Positions 40,031 through 52,000 are shown, counted from the first letter of the stretch. The stretch is 64,000 nucleotides of DNA from Lepisosteus oculatus (GCF_040954835.1 NC_090703.1:13015001-13079000), one strand, 5' to 3'. The notes: generated from the sequence alone by a model not told the origin. Made by a program: numbers and translations.

Positions 40031-40253
40031 TGTAACGCTTACGGCCGACAAGCACTGTGTGTAAGAGCCGGCGTACCAGAGCGGGTGACGTCACCGCCCT
40101 TCCCTGTGATAGCAGGCTGTGGAGAGATTTCTCTTTAGCTCACGGGGCTAGGTCGCTGCAGAGAGACGCGGAAGTCCCGGGTTCGAGCCTCCAGTCGGGA
40201 TGGGGCCGACCAGATGAGGCAAGGGCGCCCGCCTGAGCCCCCGTTGCGTTACA
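40031..40253 (+). mobile_element. TG...CA insertion with tRNA-like promoter, inside the satellite
   Basis: Ends are TGTAACGC and GCGTTACA, an 8-bp terminal inverted repeat with the TG/CA signature of LTRs, flanked by ATAT on both sides (40027-40030, 40254-40257). Inside, TTTAGCTCACGGGGC and CGGGTTCGAGCC resemble tRNA A and B boxes. It could be a solo LTR, a TRIM-like element or a tRNA-derived insertion. No ORF. Confidence 0.55.
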
Positions 40254-40263
40254 ATATAGATTC

Positions 40264-40835
40264 CATGTCGTGATATGGGAGCGGGACATTTTGTTGGGGT
40301 ATGTCATATCGCGATATACTCGCTTCATGTCACGACATGGGCGTGGTAATTTTTTGTCATATCGCAATATATGGACTCCATGTCGCGACATGGTGGGTGG
40401 GCATTTTGGCTGGGCATGTCATATCGCGATATATGGGCTTCATGTCGCGACATGGGGGCGGGGCACTTTTGCCGGGACATGTCATATCGCGATATGCGGA
40501 CTCCATGTCGCGACATGGTGGGTGGGCGTTTTGGCTAGGCATGTCATATCGCGATATATGGGCTTCATGTCGCGACATGGGGGTGGGGCACTTTTGCCGG
40601 GGCATGTCATATCGCGATATGCGGACTCCATGTCGCGACATGGTGGGTGGGCGTTTTGGCTGGGCATGTCATATCGCGATATGCGGGCTTCATGTCGCGA
40701 CATGGGGGGGGGGGGCACTTTTGCCGGGTTATGTCATATCGCAATATGCGGGCTTCATGTCGCGACATGGGGCCGAGGCGTTTTCTCGGTGTATGTCATA
40801 TTGCGATAAATGGACTTAATGTCGCAACAGTGGCG
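40264..40835. repeat. CpG-palindrome minisatellite, 62-63-bp units in an AB higher-order pattern
   Basis: CATGTCG-type unit starts lie at 40264, 40326, 40379, 40441, 40504, 40566, 40629, 40691, 40756 and about 40818. Each good unit has CATGTCGCGACATG (perfect 14-bp palindrome) and ATATCGCGATAT. Two subtypes alternate: A has GGTGGGTGGGC and TTTTGGCTGGGC, B has GGGGCGGGGCACTTTTGCC. The outer units are decayed (TCGCAA, TCACGA). I count 13 TCGCGA cores. Open frames through it exist only because of the repeat and are not genes. Confidence 0.93.
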
Positions 40836-41101
40836 CCTTGACAGCGCCTTGATATTGATCCACCAGTCGCAAGGGGTATTGCGATGTGACTGTGGTGCGC
40901 GCACTCCTATCGTGACATGCTATCGGAGTCGTGAACGCGCTGTGGATGCCATGACATTCTTTGTCTGCTATTCAGTTTTGACCTCAGTGCGACTTCTCTT
41001 AGTTTGATCAGTAATTGGAAACCAGTGGATGTGTTACTGTATATCAAGCGTGCTCATACAGCACACAGAGAACACACAGAACTTCCGCTGTGGCGCTTTA
41101 C

Positions 41102-41171
41102 CCAATCAGAGTGTCGATTCTCACTCTCACTCCCAATCGGAGCCCGAGCTGTTCGGGGGTTTAGCCAATCA
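41102..41171. promoter_or_regulatory. Three CCAAT boxes at about 30-33-bp spacing
   Basis: CCAATCA at 41102, CCAATCGG about 31 bases later and CCAATCACGG about 32 bases after that, all on the plus strand, in locally CG-richer DNA just right of the satellite. NF-Y site arrays with about three-helical-turn spacing are typical of some TATA-less promoters. No downstream gene is visible, so the role is unknown. Confidence 0.4.
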
Positions 41172-42080
41172 CGGGTCTGAGAGCTGTTCAAGCTAGCAGC
41201 GCCGGGTGGATCGGCTTGTTTACTGTCAATGAGAATCTATTTTTAAAATGCTTTACTTATCGGCTTTTTTAACGTCTTTATTGATTCACAATGTCCCGTA
41301 CTCTTCGAAATAAATACATTTTTATTTGCAATATAAATGTCTCCGCTGCTTTCTGTAATGGATACATGGTGTTTGAACAATTTTAATCGTATATTTAAGG
41401 TAGGGGAAACACCTTCCGCTTTGTACTTCAAAAATGAATAGAAATGTAAAGTATATGATAATAATATTATTATGCTCGTGCTTTCAATTTTGTTTTTTAT
41501 TGTTAAATTATATCGATCTTGAAACTAATACCCAAAAATGTAAATATGGGCTCTCGTGTTGTACCAGCGGTAATTTGGAAATTAGTGTCTCTTCACCAAT
41601 GAAAGGAGTACGCAAGCAATACATTTTCGAGAACCCAATGAACTAACATAGTAACTCCTCCCTAAATGTAAAACTGTTTATTCGTGTAAAGGCTGCAAAG
41701 TCTGGGGTCAACTGATCAAAAGATCACAACTGAAAGATCTGGTAGTCGTGACTTTGCTATTTTGTACGTCACAGAGTGACGTCACAGCCTGGAAAAGAAG
41801 GCGCTATATTGAAATATATTGAAACATCCACCCCAGCCGACCAGACAGACTCGGAAAACATATTTTGTGTTTTGTTGCCCCAATTGTTTTCATCACAATC
41901 AGGAACAAAGTACCGAGTTTGTTGGTACCTGTAAACTTCCTTGTAGATAGTCAAGTGATTACCCGAAGGCACGAACGCAACACCGATTGAGACCAGTCCG
42001 GTTTCCCTGCGACGTTGTAGGGGGCTGAGAGATGCCACAACCCCCCTCAAAAAAAGGTTCTATATATCGGGGGGAAAAAG

Positions 42081-42172
42081 CAGCACAAACACTGCTTTCA
42101 ACTGCACAAACCGGCACAAACGTAGCACTAACGAACGAGGTGGGTTTGCAGGGGGGGCAACTTCACGGAGCT
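42081..42172 (-). repeat. Right arm of long inverted repeat
   Basis: Inverse of 39353-39460: CAGCACAAAC, CGTAGCACTAACGAACGAGG, TGGGTTTGCA and CAACTTCACGGAGCT. Similarity appears to continue inward for several tens of bases at lower identity. Confidence 0.75.
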
Positions 42173-42984
42173 CTAGGTAAACATTGCATGGTATTTTAAA
42201 TACAATATTTCGGACGGATTTTGAATCTTGCATTCTGCGTTCTGTTCATTGTGTTTTGTAGTAAAATATTAACTACAGAGTAACTCGTAAAACTACTGAA
42301 CAATTTAAAAATAGTCATTCGAAATACTTAGAACTGTTACTTGCAACAAGTGAAAATGAGCTCTTGCAGATTTTCTTTAGCTAAAGACAAAGTCCTCATA
42401 TGAGAGGCCTTTGCAAACTATCTGTCGTTTATCTGGAGTTTGCCGACTCTCTAGAGTCTAGACAGTAACCAGATTTTCGCCATATTCAATTCCAAGCCCC
42501 GACGCTGGTGTCACATGTGGTCCTCTGTTCAAGGAAAGGAAACTCAACCACCCTACAGTACATGCACAGAAATATTTTAATGTACTGCAGGTGAAACAGG
42601 AGGTGCTATACTTTTCTCTTTCTCTTTTCATGTGGTCCCATTCTCAGTAGGTTTCATATAGCCTTACATGTACAGAAGCACTTGGATATAGTACATTTTT
42701 AAAAAAAATTCTTCAATAATTTTATGCAATAGTTTACTCAACAAATAAATATGAAAATAAAGGCCTAAAGGCTGCAGTGCACCTTTTCTGTGCGACATGT
42801 AGTGCGACTACAATAATACCAATTACTTCAGTTAGCAACAATACACCCTTCATTCAATTTGTTTTCAGCTTCACTTTAAATGGCCAACTGACAGCCATCT
42901 AAATATAATACTATATAACATTCCCTCCTTCTGTTCTTTACTCAGCAGCAAAACTCACTTCACCAGGAAAACTGTTCCCAGATC

Positions 42985-43560
42985 ATTCTTACATCCACGT
43001 AACCAACTGACAGATCAATAGGGAGACGCTGGAGACTTTCCTCTTGAAACGCATGTGAAGATCGCAATACCAGATCCGAAACCAAGCTAATTGTGTATGA
43101 AACAGTCATGATCACTACCATACTCCATGGATCTCAGATGTTCAGAAGACACGTTAAAATGTTGAGGAAGTATCATCAACACAGCCTGGTGAAAATCTTT
43201 AAAAACAGATGACAGATGAACTAACGCTCCTGTTCTCTTACAAACTCAACAAGCAAGAGGTGGTGGTTATCCAACATTAGCTTCACCGAGCCGGCCACAT
43301 TGTCTCCTTACTCCCCAAACAAACCTCCTCTTTTTTGGTCAGTCATGGCACATGCTCAAGAGGAGGAGAGAAAAAGCATTTTAAAAGATGTCTTCAAGGC
43401 CAACATGAAGAAGAGCAACACTAACACCAACTCATGGGAGACTACTGCCCATGACCACCTGAGCTGGAGGACGTCTGCTGCCATGATCTCAGCCTTATGA
43501 TGACAACAGGAGGTGGATAGGCATGAATCGCACAAACAGCAGGCGAACCCCTAAATGTCA
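42985..43560 (+). pseudogene. Degraded LINE (non-LTR) C-terminal region
   Basis: One frame near 43086 reads KLIVYETVMITTILHGSQMF then RRHVKMLRKYHQHSL; another near 43348 reads AQEEERKSILKDVFKANMKK and then WETTAHDHLSWRTS. These match the order of conserved blocks downstream of the reverse transcriptase in fish non-LTR elements (LYGSE..W, RFHQR.L, GRPRKRYKD.LK, W...A.DR..WR). Stops and frame changes show it is dead. Confidence 0.6.
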
Positions 43561-44277
43561 ACAGAGCCCGGCGTCATCTGGAGAAGCACAGATAAAAACG
43601 ATCATGGATTACAATCATCCTTAACAGTGAGGAATGCCAATAGCTGTTTTTATTACAGCTAGATGAAGACCTTATCAAAGTGCGTACTTCATCAGTATTT
43701 CTTCAGCATGACTTTTCACTGTAGATACTGAATTCAAGAGGTATGTCAAAAAAATTGCTGAAGCATTGCCATTGCAAAAAAGTATTGAGGTCTTTCAGAG
43801 TTATGCAACTGTTAAAAAGAATGTTTGCAAATATTTCAATAAATCTTTATAAGGTATCAGGCTATCTGGAAACTTAATTTGGCTTTAGAGGAATAGGTTT
43901 TGAAACAGGAATTCTTTCAAACAAGAAGATGACTATTTGGAGAAAGATGCTGGATACAGCTAATCAGGAACTGCAGGCATTGGATTCAAGTTAGAAACAG
44001 AGCTGAGGAAGAGATTCAGACTGACTATAGGTATCAGTTCCTCTTCACCTCTCTCTTTCAACCCCTTACAACTGAGTTACTCTGGTCAAATCAGCTCTGG
44101 CAGCAATAACCATAAATCCTCAATTTAAAGTGACTGTGAAATAGCAGCTATTATCAACACTTACAGTACATCCCAATACCTTTTAAGGCGAGTCCACAAA
44201 TCTAGGTGATTTTGATGGTGGGTTGGTTACACATAGTAAATATATAAGAACAGGATCTCCTGTTTGTTCTTATTGAC

Positions 44278-44306
44278 TGTGTATAAAATACTGTATTTTA
44301 TACACA
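44278..44306. repeat. 29-bp near-perfect palindrome
   Basis: TGTGTATAAAATAC, a single T, then the exact reverse complement. AT-rich and probably of no coding significance. Confidence 0.7.
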
Positions 44307-45379
44307 TTGTCTGAAATTATTATTCTAGGACTGATGTTTCTGCCTTATCACTGAAAGCAGTAAATAGCAGATACAGTATGGAATGCTAACAAACTCTACT
44401 CCTTCTTACGCATTGGTGTTAACTTCCTTTTTATGTCTGGAGATGGTCATATAAAACTGTTTTGCTGACATTACTGACAGATTTTAATTTATAGCAGCTT
44501 AAAAGACCTTACTGTACATAGGTTATGCATTGCGTTAAGAGAACAGAACTACACAGACCACAGTGTTGTATAAAAATATATTTAAGTGGCAATGGGAAGC
44601 CCAGAATTAGCAGCTTCAGTTAGTGTATTTTTTTCTCATCACCGGGTGCAATAACATTTTTAGTTTACACGTAGTATACAAAATTTTCACTTCATAGAGA
44701 AACTCTTGCATGCTTCTCATTTCACCTCGTGTGTTTCAGTTTCCCGGAGAATCAACAGTTGGATTAATAAAGTAATGCTAAAAAAAAGCTTTACTTTTTT
44801 ACTAATGATTAATGTATCCTTAAAATGAGAGGCAGTGTTTAGTCCCCAGAAGTTTCAAAAACATTTAAGAACACTGATTTAATTGTACAGTATAATTTGC
44901 ACCTCTGAATAAGATAGCATCTCTTACTGTTATAAGTCCTGTAATGAGAATATGCTAAATGATTCGTTTTCTATCAGGGTAGACTATTATTATTTTTTGT
45001 TCACAGGCCCAAATTAAAAATATGGATGGTCTTTTACTTGTTGAGTGGGTTACTTGGCCCTGGGCAATACTGACACCTCAACATAGCCTCGAAGTAAATT
45101 TCACTGTTACTAAGAGACGTTTTTCTTTCAATTCTGTAGCAACATCAGTCTTTAAATTAAATCACAGGTAGAAACTCAGCAACACTGGAGTGTCCCAAAT
45201 ACTTTGAATCTTTTTTCCACACACCTGGCTGAGCTTTTTTTCTTCTAACAAATGCATTAAAATTTTCTTCGACGTCGCTTTCTCAAAGTACCCACACCCT
45301 CAAACACAGGGATGAAGTAGAACGATGTCTAGTTCAGACACACAGATTGTGCTGCTCCAGGCTTCCAAAGGCTGTGGAG

Positions 45380-45545
45380 CTATAACTGTGAAAGTACATC
45401 ATATATCAAAGCTTGTGGCAGTTATGAACAGGCAACCCAGCCTTGCTGACAAAGCTGACACCATGACAACCTTCAAGAAATGGCTGAAAGAGATTTTTAA
45501 CTGCTAACTACCAAAGGGTCTAGATGGGCCACACGGCCTCCTCTC
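45380..45545 (+). repeat. LINE-like 3' fragment
   Basis: Contains CTTCAAGAAATGGCTGAAAG, CTAACTACCAAAGGGTC and ATGGGCCACACGGCC then TCCTCTC, as in the 9170-9365 copy. It lies just downstream of the NIN stop, in antisense to NIN, and may be part of the NIN 3' UTR. Confidence 0.6.
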
Positions 45546-45831
45546 AGTGGTGGATGTTCTTGTGCCCTACAGTGACTAACATCCAGATTCGGACCCCTGG
45601 ACTTGACTCAGTACTGAAGGTGGTACTTCTAGGCGTGACTTGGTCAAGCAGTTCCATCAAGATCCACAAGAGAAAGCATGTGCAAGGTGTGGATGATGGG
45701 AATGATGGGATGAGGGACAGGGAAATCATCCTTTGGTTGGGCAGTGATGGAGGGGAGCTTGGGCAATAAGCAGGGATGGCAGAGAAAGGCTGGGGCAGTG
45801 AAACATTCAGAGCAAGAATGGCCAGGTGACG

Positions 45832-46047
45832 TTAGGATCGCGAAAAGTGGTAGGGCACCGCAGTCAGCGGCGATGGGCTCAGGTCCCTCACAATCTTGTT
45901 CAGGCTGGAGATCTTCTCCTCCAGTAGGTAGTTTTTCTTCTCTGCCACCTTCTGCCGTTGCTCTGTCAGCTCCAGAGCCTTGAGGAGCTGGGAGTTCTCC
46001 ACATACAGGTCCTTGATCAACTCATCCGCCTTGGCGTTTTTCTGGAG
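45832..46047 (-). CDS. nin: NIN terminal exon
   Basis: 71 codons, LQKNAKADELIKDLYVENSQ, LLKALELTEQRQKVAEKKNY and LLEEKISSLNKIVRDL, then SPSPLTAVPYHFSRS and stop at 45834-45832. The end is a little more divergent than the helix. Confidence 0.96.
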   Translation of the reverse strand, partial: LQKNAKADELIKDLYVENSQLLKALELTEQRQKVAEKKNYLLEEKISSLNKIVRDLSPSPLTAVPYHFSRS

Positions 46048-49000
46048 CTGCAGAAGCAGGTAGAGAACAGACCACTTACACATCAGCTGAGTGGTTGTGG
46101 ATTTCACATTGATGCTGAAGGGGCAAACTGGGACTACAACAACCCCAAAATATTATTCTTTTTGTAAAGAGTTAATCCTACACAGAGGACTTACTTCTTT
46201 AAGTGCACTACTGCAGATCTGCTCCAAAAAAGCTTCAAAGATAATAATTAAAAAAGGAGAAACGATCAAATTACGATTTGATCTGAGCAAAGCAGCATTC
46301 CTGGACAGAATGCATAATTTCCACAACTAAGCTGGAAGTCAGACCAGAAAGAAAGTTAACTATTACATAGTCGGAGAATTGGGGCGAGTAAACTATTAGG
46401 TTTATCTTCTAATAGTACTATAAAGTTATCTCTTTTTTTCTGAATTTTTTATATTTAATTCTGATCTGAAATGCTCCACAATTCAGTATATAGCACTCAT
46501 GAGTGACAGAAAGAATGGCACGCTGCTACAACGTCTTGTCTGCTCCCCAGTTCTTTTAGATCTCTATTCCAAGGGCAGCCGCATACCTGATCCTTTAACT
46601 GGGTGACTTTCTCCTGCAGCAGCAGCTTGACATTCCGTAGTTTCTGCTCAACGTCTCTCATGCGCTCCTCCATCTTGAGCAGCACCACCTCCTGTCCCTC
46701 CTGCAACACCCACAGTACACAAGCTATCAGATCAAGATGAGAGAATCTGATCACAGCACCTGTACTGTACTGCACTATGGCAAAGTTTTGATTTTATGGG
46801 AGTTTTGTTTTACTGTAAGTGGAAAGCTAGCTTCCAGTCATCCTTGTGATACAGCAGGTTGTGTTAAGACACTTCAGGGAAGAGTCCTTGGGTCCACTGC
46901 CATCTGTGTCACATTGTAATACAGGAAAATATCAGCATAAGCATAGCTGATTGTGAGTATAGAACACAGGATAACACAGTTTTGCTGGGTGATCTTTTTA
47001 CCACGCTGATTTAAAAACCCTGCAATGCAATTTATGTATCTCATCCCTTTGGATTGAGACTGCAGGGCAGCACAGGCTGCCAACCTCACAGCTGGTTTGC
47101 ACCTGGTGTCTTTGCTGTAGGAGGTGGCAGCTCAACACCCGCATGTTGTGCCCTGCCTAATCCTAATGGAGCAGTTCCAATTCATTATTTCACACGGCAC
47201 AGTGTATTACTCACAGTGCACTGGTGTCTACCAGGTGAAGACTGGACAGCTGATCCAAGTCTTTTCTCAAGGGGTGTTATTGGCAGACAACATAGACTAT
47301 ACAGACACAAACAGTTTTTTGCACTCAAGCCTGTAACTTCTGGTTGTGATCGGCACTTTGATTCCATTACCAATTACGTAACACGAAAAGAAAAATACGT
47401 GATTATTTCTGAATCAATTGCTGCCATTTTTTTAAAAAAGTGAACTTTTGTGTTAATATAGTGTAGTAATCCCAGAGAGGATAAAATGGCCTAAAATGAA
47501 TCTGTTTTATAATTATTATACTGACTGATCGTGTTTCAGGTTAAAGGAATATAATAATTCCATTCTTAAACAATGTTAAATCATTACTCTTCTCCTCTTA
47601 TCGAACAACAAAGGCTTCTGTCAAATGACCAATCCAGGTCCATTGCAGATAAAGGAAAATGACATTGTGTCAAATTGCAGACATAAGTGTACACCTTTAA
47701 TTATCTAACCTGAAGAAGGCTCCACGGCCGAAACATTGCGTTTTCTTTCTTTTCTTTTCAGCATGGAATAAACCTATCACTTGTTCCTTTGCAGCCTGCG
47801 CATGCTGACGCAGCTACCCACCTGATCTAATAAAGTAGCTCATTCAAGTCGTCACAGAAAAGAATTAAAGGTTTACACTTATGTCGGCAATATATGTCTA
47901 CAAAACTTTATTAGATGTCAATACCAGCTAGTTTTGTTGACATCTGTCAACATACCAAAATCAAATGTACCGTACTCAGTTTTCATGTGGCTGGCATGAA
48001 GTGATTGAAACAAAACAATACAAAACTCTCATGAATAGTCATGATTATGATCTAAAACTCTACCAAGTATAGTGAGAATCAAATGCAAAACTACACAGGC
48101 TTAAACCCAACAGTTTATTTGTATCTGACTTCCTTACAAAACTCATCCTTCTTTTTCATCAAACTAATGCAGTTGACATCTGAAAACAGGAAAACTAAAT
48201 AAATAACGGATCACATAATAAATAAATACAAAATATTTTTTTCCAATTCAGTGATATTGCTATCAGTGAAATTTAAAAAAATAAAATATGTGTACATGGC
48301 TACATAAACAAAAAAGTAAATCACATTTTACATTAATAAATAAGAATAACGGGGGAAAAAAACATTACAAAACAGCACTTGAGAATCAATCGTACAAAAA
48401 CAAGAAATGCACACACTTACAAACAATAACAAACCCATCACAACAATAATAGCCTTCAGAGAGATGCAGCTTGGGGACTTTCAAAAGTTCACAGCAGGCC
48501 CGTTCTTTTTCTGTGTCTGTGGCACGCACTGAGTTGGGGATGTAAGTTGTGAAGTCGGTCCTTCAGAGACCAGACTGTGGGTTATTCTAAGGTTTCGGAG
48601 AACACTACTGGTGGAGCCCCCCTGCGTAAGGATGACCTAGTCAGACATGTGAGTCCAGCTCATTACTCTTGCACCGATCGGAAACACTCCCTCTGTTCCA
48701 GAAGAGCTTCAGCGTCTCACTGGCAACTCAGCCCACTGGCACATTCCTAGAGGGGGCCTTCTGTTATTGCTGGGAGAGGATTCTGGGAGTGAATCCAGAA
48801 TAGAAATACAGTATATTCCCGGGTTTTTTTTTTACACTGTTTAATTGTATGATATTATTTTTGAATTGCCAGTTTTTGTTTTGCTCCACATTCAGGAGCT
48901 TGCCTCTTAAAACTGCCTTTGCAATTCAGGCAAACGCTGACAGGAAGTGCTAAAACCAAACCAGCCTTTACTGTTTTTAGTGTTTTGTTTTTTCCAAGTT

Positions 49001-52000
49001 TGTTTCGCGTTACTGATAAAAAATAATTAATTCCTGTAACTTAGCAGAAAAGAACATAAATATTATAGAGGTAAAAACAGAAGAAGTTTATATAATTGCA
49101 ATTAAATACCCATTTCTTGTAAAATATGAGACCTTGAATAACACTGAAATCTCAAACCTTTCAAAAACCATACGACAGCCATAAATATGACAAATAAATG
49201 ATTTCTGTAATTCATCACATTTGTTTTGTTTAGAGGCATGGGCATATCAACATTGAACAGATAACAAAAACAAGAATAAAACCAAAAATAAAGTATACTT
49301 TTGTCATGACCACTACATCATGTTTTAGTATTGCTAGCTTTGGTGAGTAGTGCAAATTTTTGAATTCTGATTAAAGCACAAAAATAGTCCATAAATAAAT
49401 GAAAGTAATACACAATATCCTATTTCTCCTCTTTTGTAAAAAAGTAGTCCACAGAGAAAGGAGCTTAAATCCTGACTGAGGATAAAATCAAAACATAAGC
49501 TACCTTAATTGAAAATAATTAAAAGATTTAGGTATTTTGCTTTTGTACTTGGAATAAGTTTCATCATAATGCCAAAAGTTAAACTTGGATGCAGTTTAAA
49601 AGCTCACAGGATTAACTATTTTCTGCTGTATTTTTAAATATTTCTTTGGTCTGTTTAAAAGTGAGTGCAAAAAAAACCCCCAAATAATTCAAACAAATTT
49701 CCAAACGATAAGGCTGATGTCATTACTTCGGGTTACTTTGCAGCCCAGCTCAGGATGATGCAAGGATGTTGTAAGAGGGCAGTAGGTTCTGACGATGATC
49801 TCCATTTTGCCTGAACCTACTGCCCTCTTACAATACGGGAGGGGATACTGTAGGTGGGCAGACATTCCTCTTCTGCAGTAGTGTTGACTGTGTTTTGTGT
49901 CAAACATACTACATACATCTTAATGTGTCTGTTTCTACTCAGTCGTAAGTGCCCAAAAAATATAAAAACCTAAAAATAGAGTGCTTTCCATAATATTTCC
50001 AACAATTTTTAACTCCACGACACGTGATCATGAAGTATTCCGCTGTGCAACAGAGCGAGCGAGCCGAGACTGGAGTCCCAGCGAGGCAAGAGAAAGCCAG
50101 CGCAGCGCCATCTACTGGTGGCATGTTGCTAAGTTCAGAAGTACACTCTCAGTAGGCCAATCCGTTTTCCATATGAACTATGAATGTTTGATAGTGCTAG
50201 GGGAGCTCAAAATTGTCCGTTTTTTAAACTCCTCAGTTTGTAATGTCATCTGTCACCATCTGTAGCTGTTACTCTTCTCTTGTGTGTTCTTAAACTGCTT
50301 CCATGCAATTACTAGGCCACACTGTTTGATTCTGAGAGACTGGCCTCATTTATCATCGGCCTCCAGAGCAAGGTCTAATACCTTCGTTATTACAGTGATC
50401 TACAGCAGCACAGTCACACCAGCAATCAATAATCAATTAAGTACTAAGGTACAGAACAGTGGTGTCAAACTTCCTGAAGGACCTGATGTCTGCTGTTTTT
50501 ATTCCAACCTGAGTAGTCAATGGAACAATTTCCCTTATTATTTTCTTAGACATATTCATGATGTTACATAGACTACTGTACCATTGATAAAACAAAACAC
50601 AGAAATTGTCAAAGGTACAGTTACTTATGAAACACCCCAGAGCCAAATTACAAGTACATTACAAGTAATTAATTAATAGAGCACCCATCAAACTGAGATC
50701 TCAGGCTGGAACAAAAACCAGAGAACACTGGTTTTACCGGCAACTGAGTCTAAAAGCCCTGGTCTAGATGGTTCAGACAAAAAGGAAGCCTGTCCCCTTG
50801 ATTAGACAGAGCTGTCCAGAATTTGATCATAGACTGTATATATCTTACAGGTCTTTAGATATTGCGCATGTTCATGCTTTCTCACAGTATGCTGGTTATT
50901 CCTTCAAATGTTTCCACCTGTCTTGCTCAATACTGTAGGTAAGTAACTTCAGATAGATGGCACTAGAGGTTGGTGAAATAAAAAAGTCATGAGCAAAGAA
51001 CCGATCTTTAAAAGCAGACTTGACAGAAGAAGTCAGTAAAGCTTATAATGGTAAACTGGCACAACAGCAGAGCTAGGCCTAACCCATTCAAGGCATCTGT
51101 TTTTTTTTAGAAATCTATCAAAATATTTTCAAAGAAAAATAAAACCAGCTTGCTGCATATAAAACAAAATGCTGTACCAAACTAAAGTACTGTAGCTCCA
51201 TTTGGATATGCATTGTAATGAGAATGAATACAGACATATTCATGAAGATCCCTTCATGTATTAATAATCAGTTTACCCAGGGCGGTCAAACCCTGATCCT
51301 GGAGGACCGGTGTCTGTGGGTTTTCTAGGTCTCTTTAAATCAGCAGCTCAAGAAGAAACTGGTTTTATTCTGCCAGTAAGTAGCAGAGTGTTAAGAGCTT
51401 GGTTGCAATGAAAACCTGAAGACACACTGGCTCACTGGGACCAGATTTGGAGGAATTAGATTTACACTGAAAACAGGACTACCCTATACTTCATCCTTTC
51501 TGGCCAAATATCACACTGTTTACCCTTTTCACTCCTTCAGTTTCTAAATCAGGAGTTCCCAGGTCCTAGTCTATCTGAACCCTTAACTGAACTAACGTGC
51601 TGCGTGATTAGAACCTCTGCAAGCTTTTTTTAATTGACTCAAATCATGGAGATTTTAATTCACTTGTGAAGTGCATGAATGCACGATAGTTAAAAGACCA
51701 GCTTCCAACACGTTTAAAAACTGCAAACAAAGAGTTCAAATTACTGCTTTACTTTGTCAATTAAGGGTTCAATAATATAACCCAGCTGGAATAAAACCTA
51801 GCAGGTGTGTTGGCCTCCAGCACCAGGATGTAGACCCTCCTCTAAATCCATGACATACTGTACGTGTCAGTGCAGCAGGCTGTACCTGATGTTCTATGCC
51901 AAGACTGTGCCTCATGAAGTTTAATACAGTGGACCACTAGAGCTACCCCTGCCTCAGCCTTCACTCCCATCAGTGCTGAGGGACAGCTTCTCTCTTGGCA

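Larger units (their letters stand above)
35023..45831. other. SAV1-NIN intergenic region
   Basis: 10.8 kb with no supported gene. 35023-35400 is the SAV1 promoter and 5' UTR side, with scattered CpG. Further right are the fold-back copy at 36025-36133, the TTAA element at 38198-38823, the inverted-repeat block with minisatellite (39353-42172), a LINE relic (42985-43560) and a LINE tail (45380-45545). About 36200-38150 and 43600-45300 are AT-rich, with nothing recognised except a palindrome at 44278-44306. Confidence 0.6.

Noticed and set aside
40130..40205. Possible tRNA gene
   Set aside because: A- and B-box-like motifs exist, but the acceptor and T stems do not pair well and it sits inside a TG...CA insertion.
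40270..40819. Long overlapping open frames of up to 179 residues in the satellite, on both strands
   Set aside because: They repeat the same peptide because the DNA is a tandem array with unit length near or at a multiple of three. There is no domain, splice structure or codon signal.
40264..40835. CRISPR-like array
   Set aside because: There are no unique spacers: the whole 62-63-bp unit is repeated, and the genome is eukaryotic.
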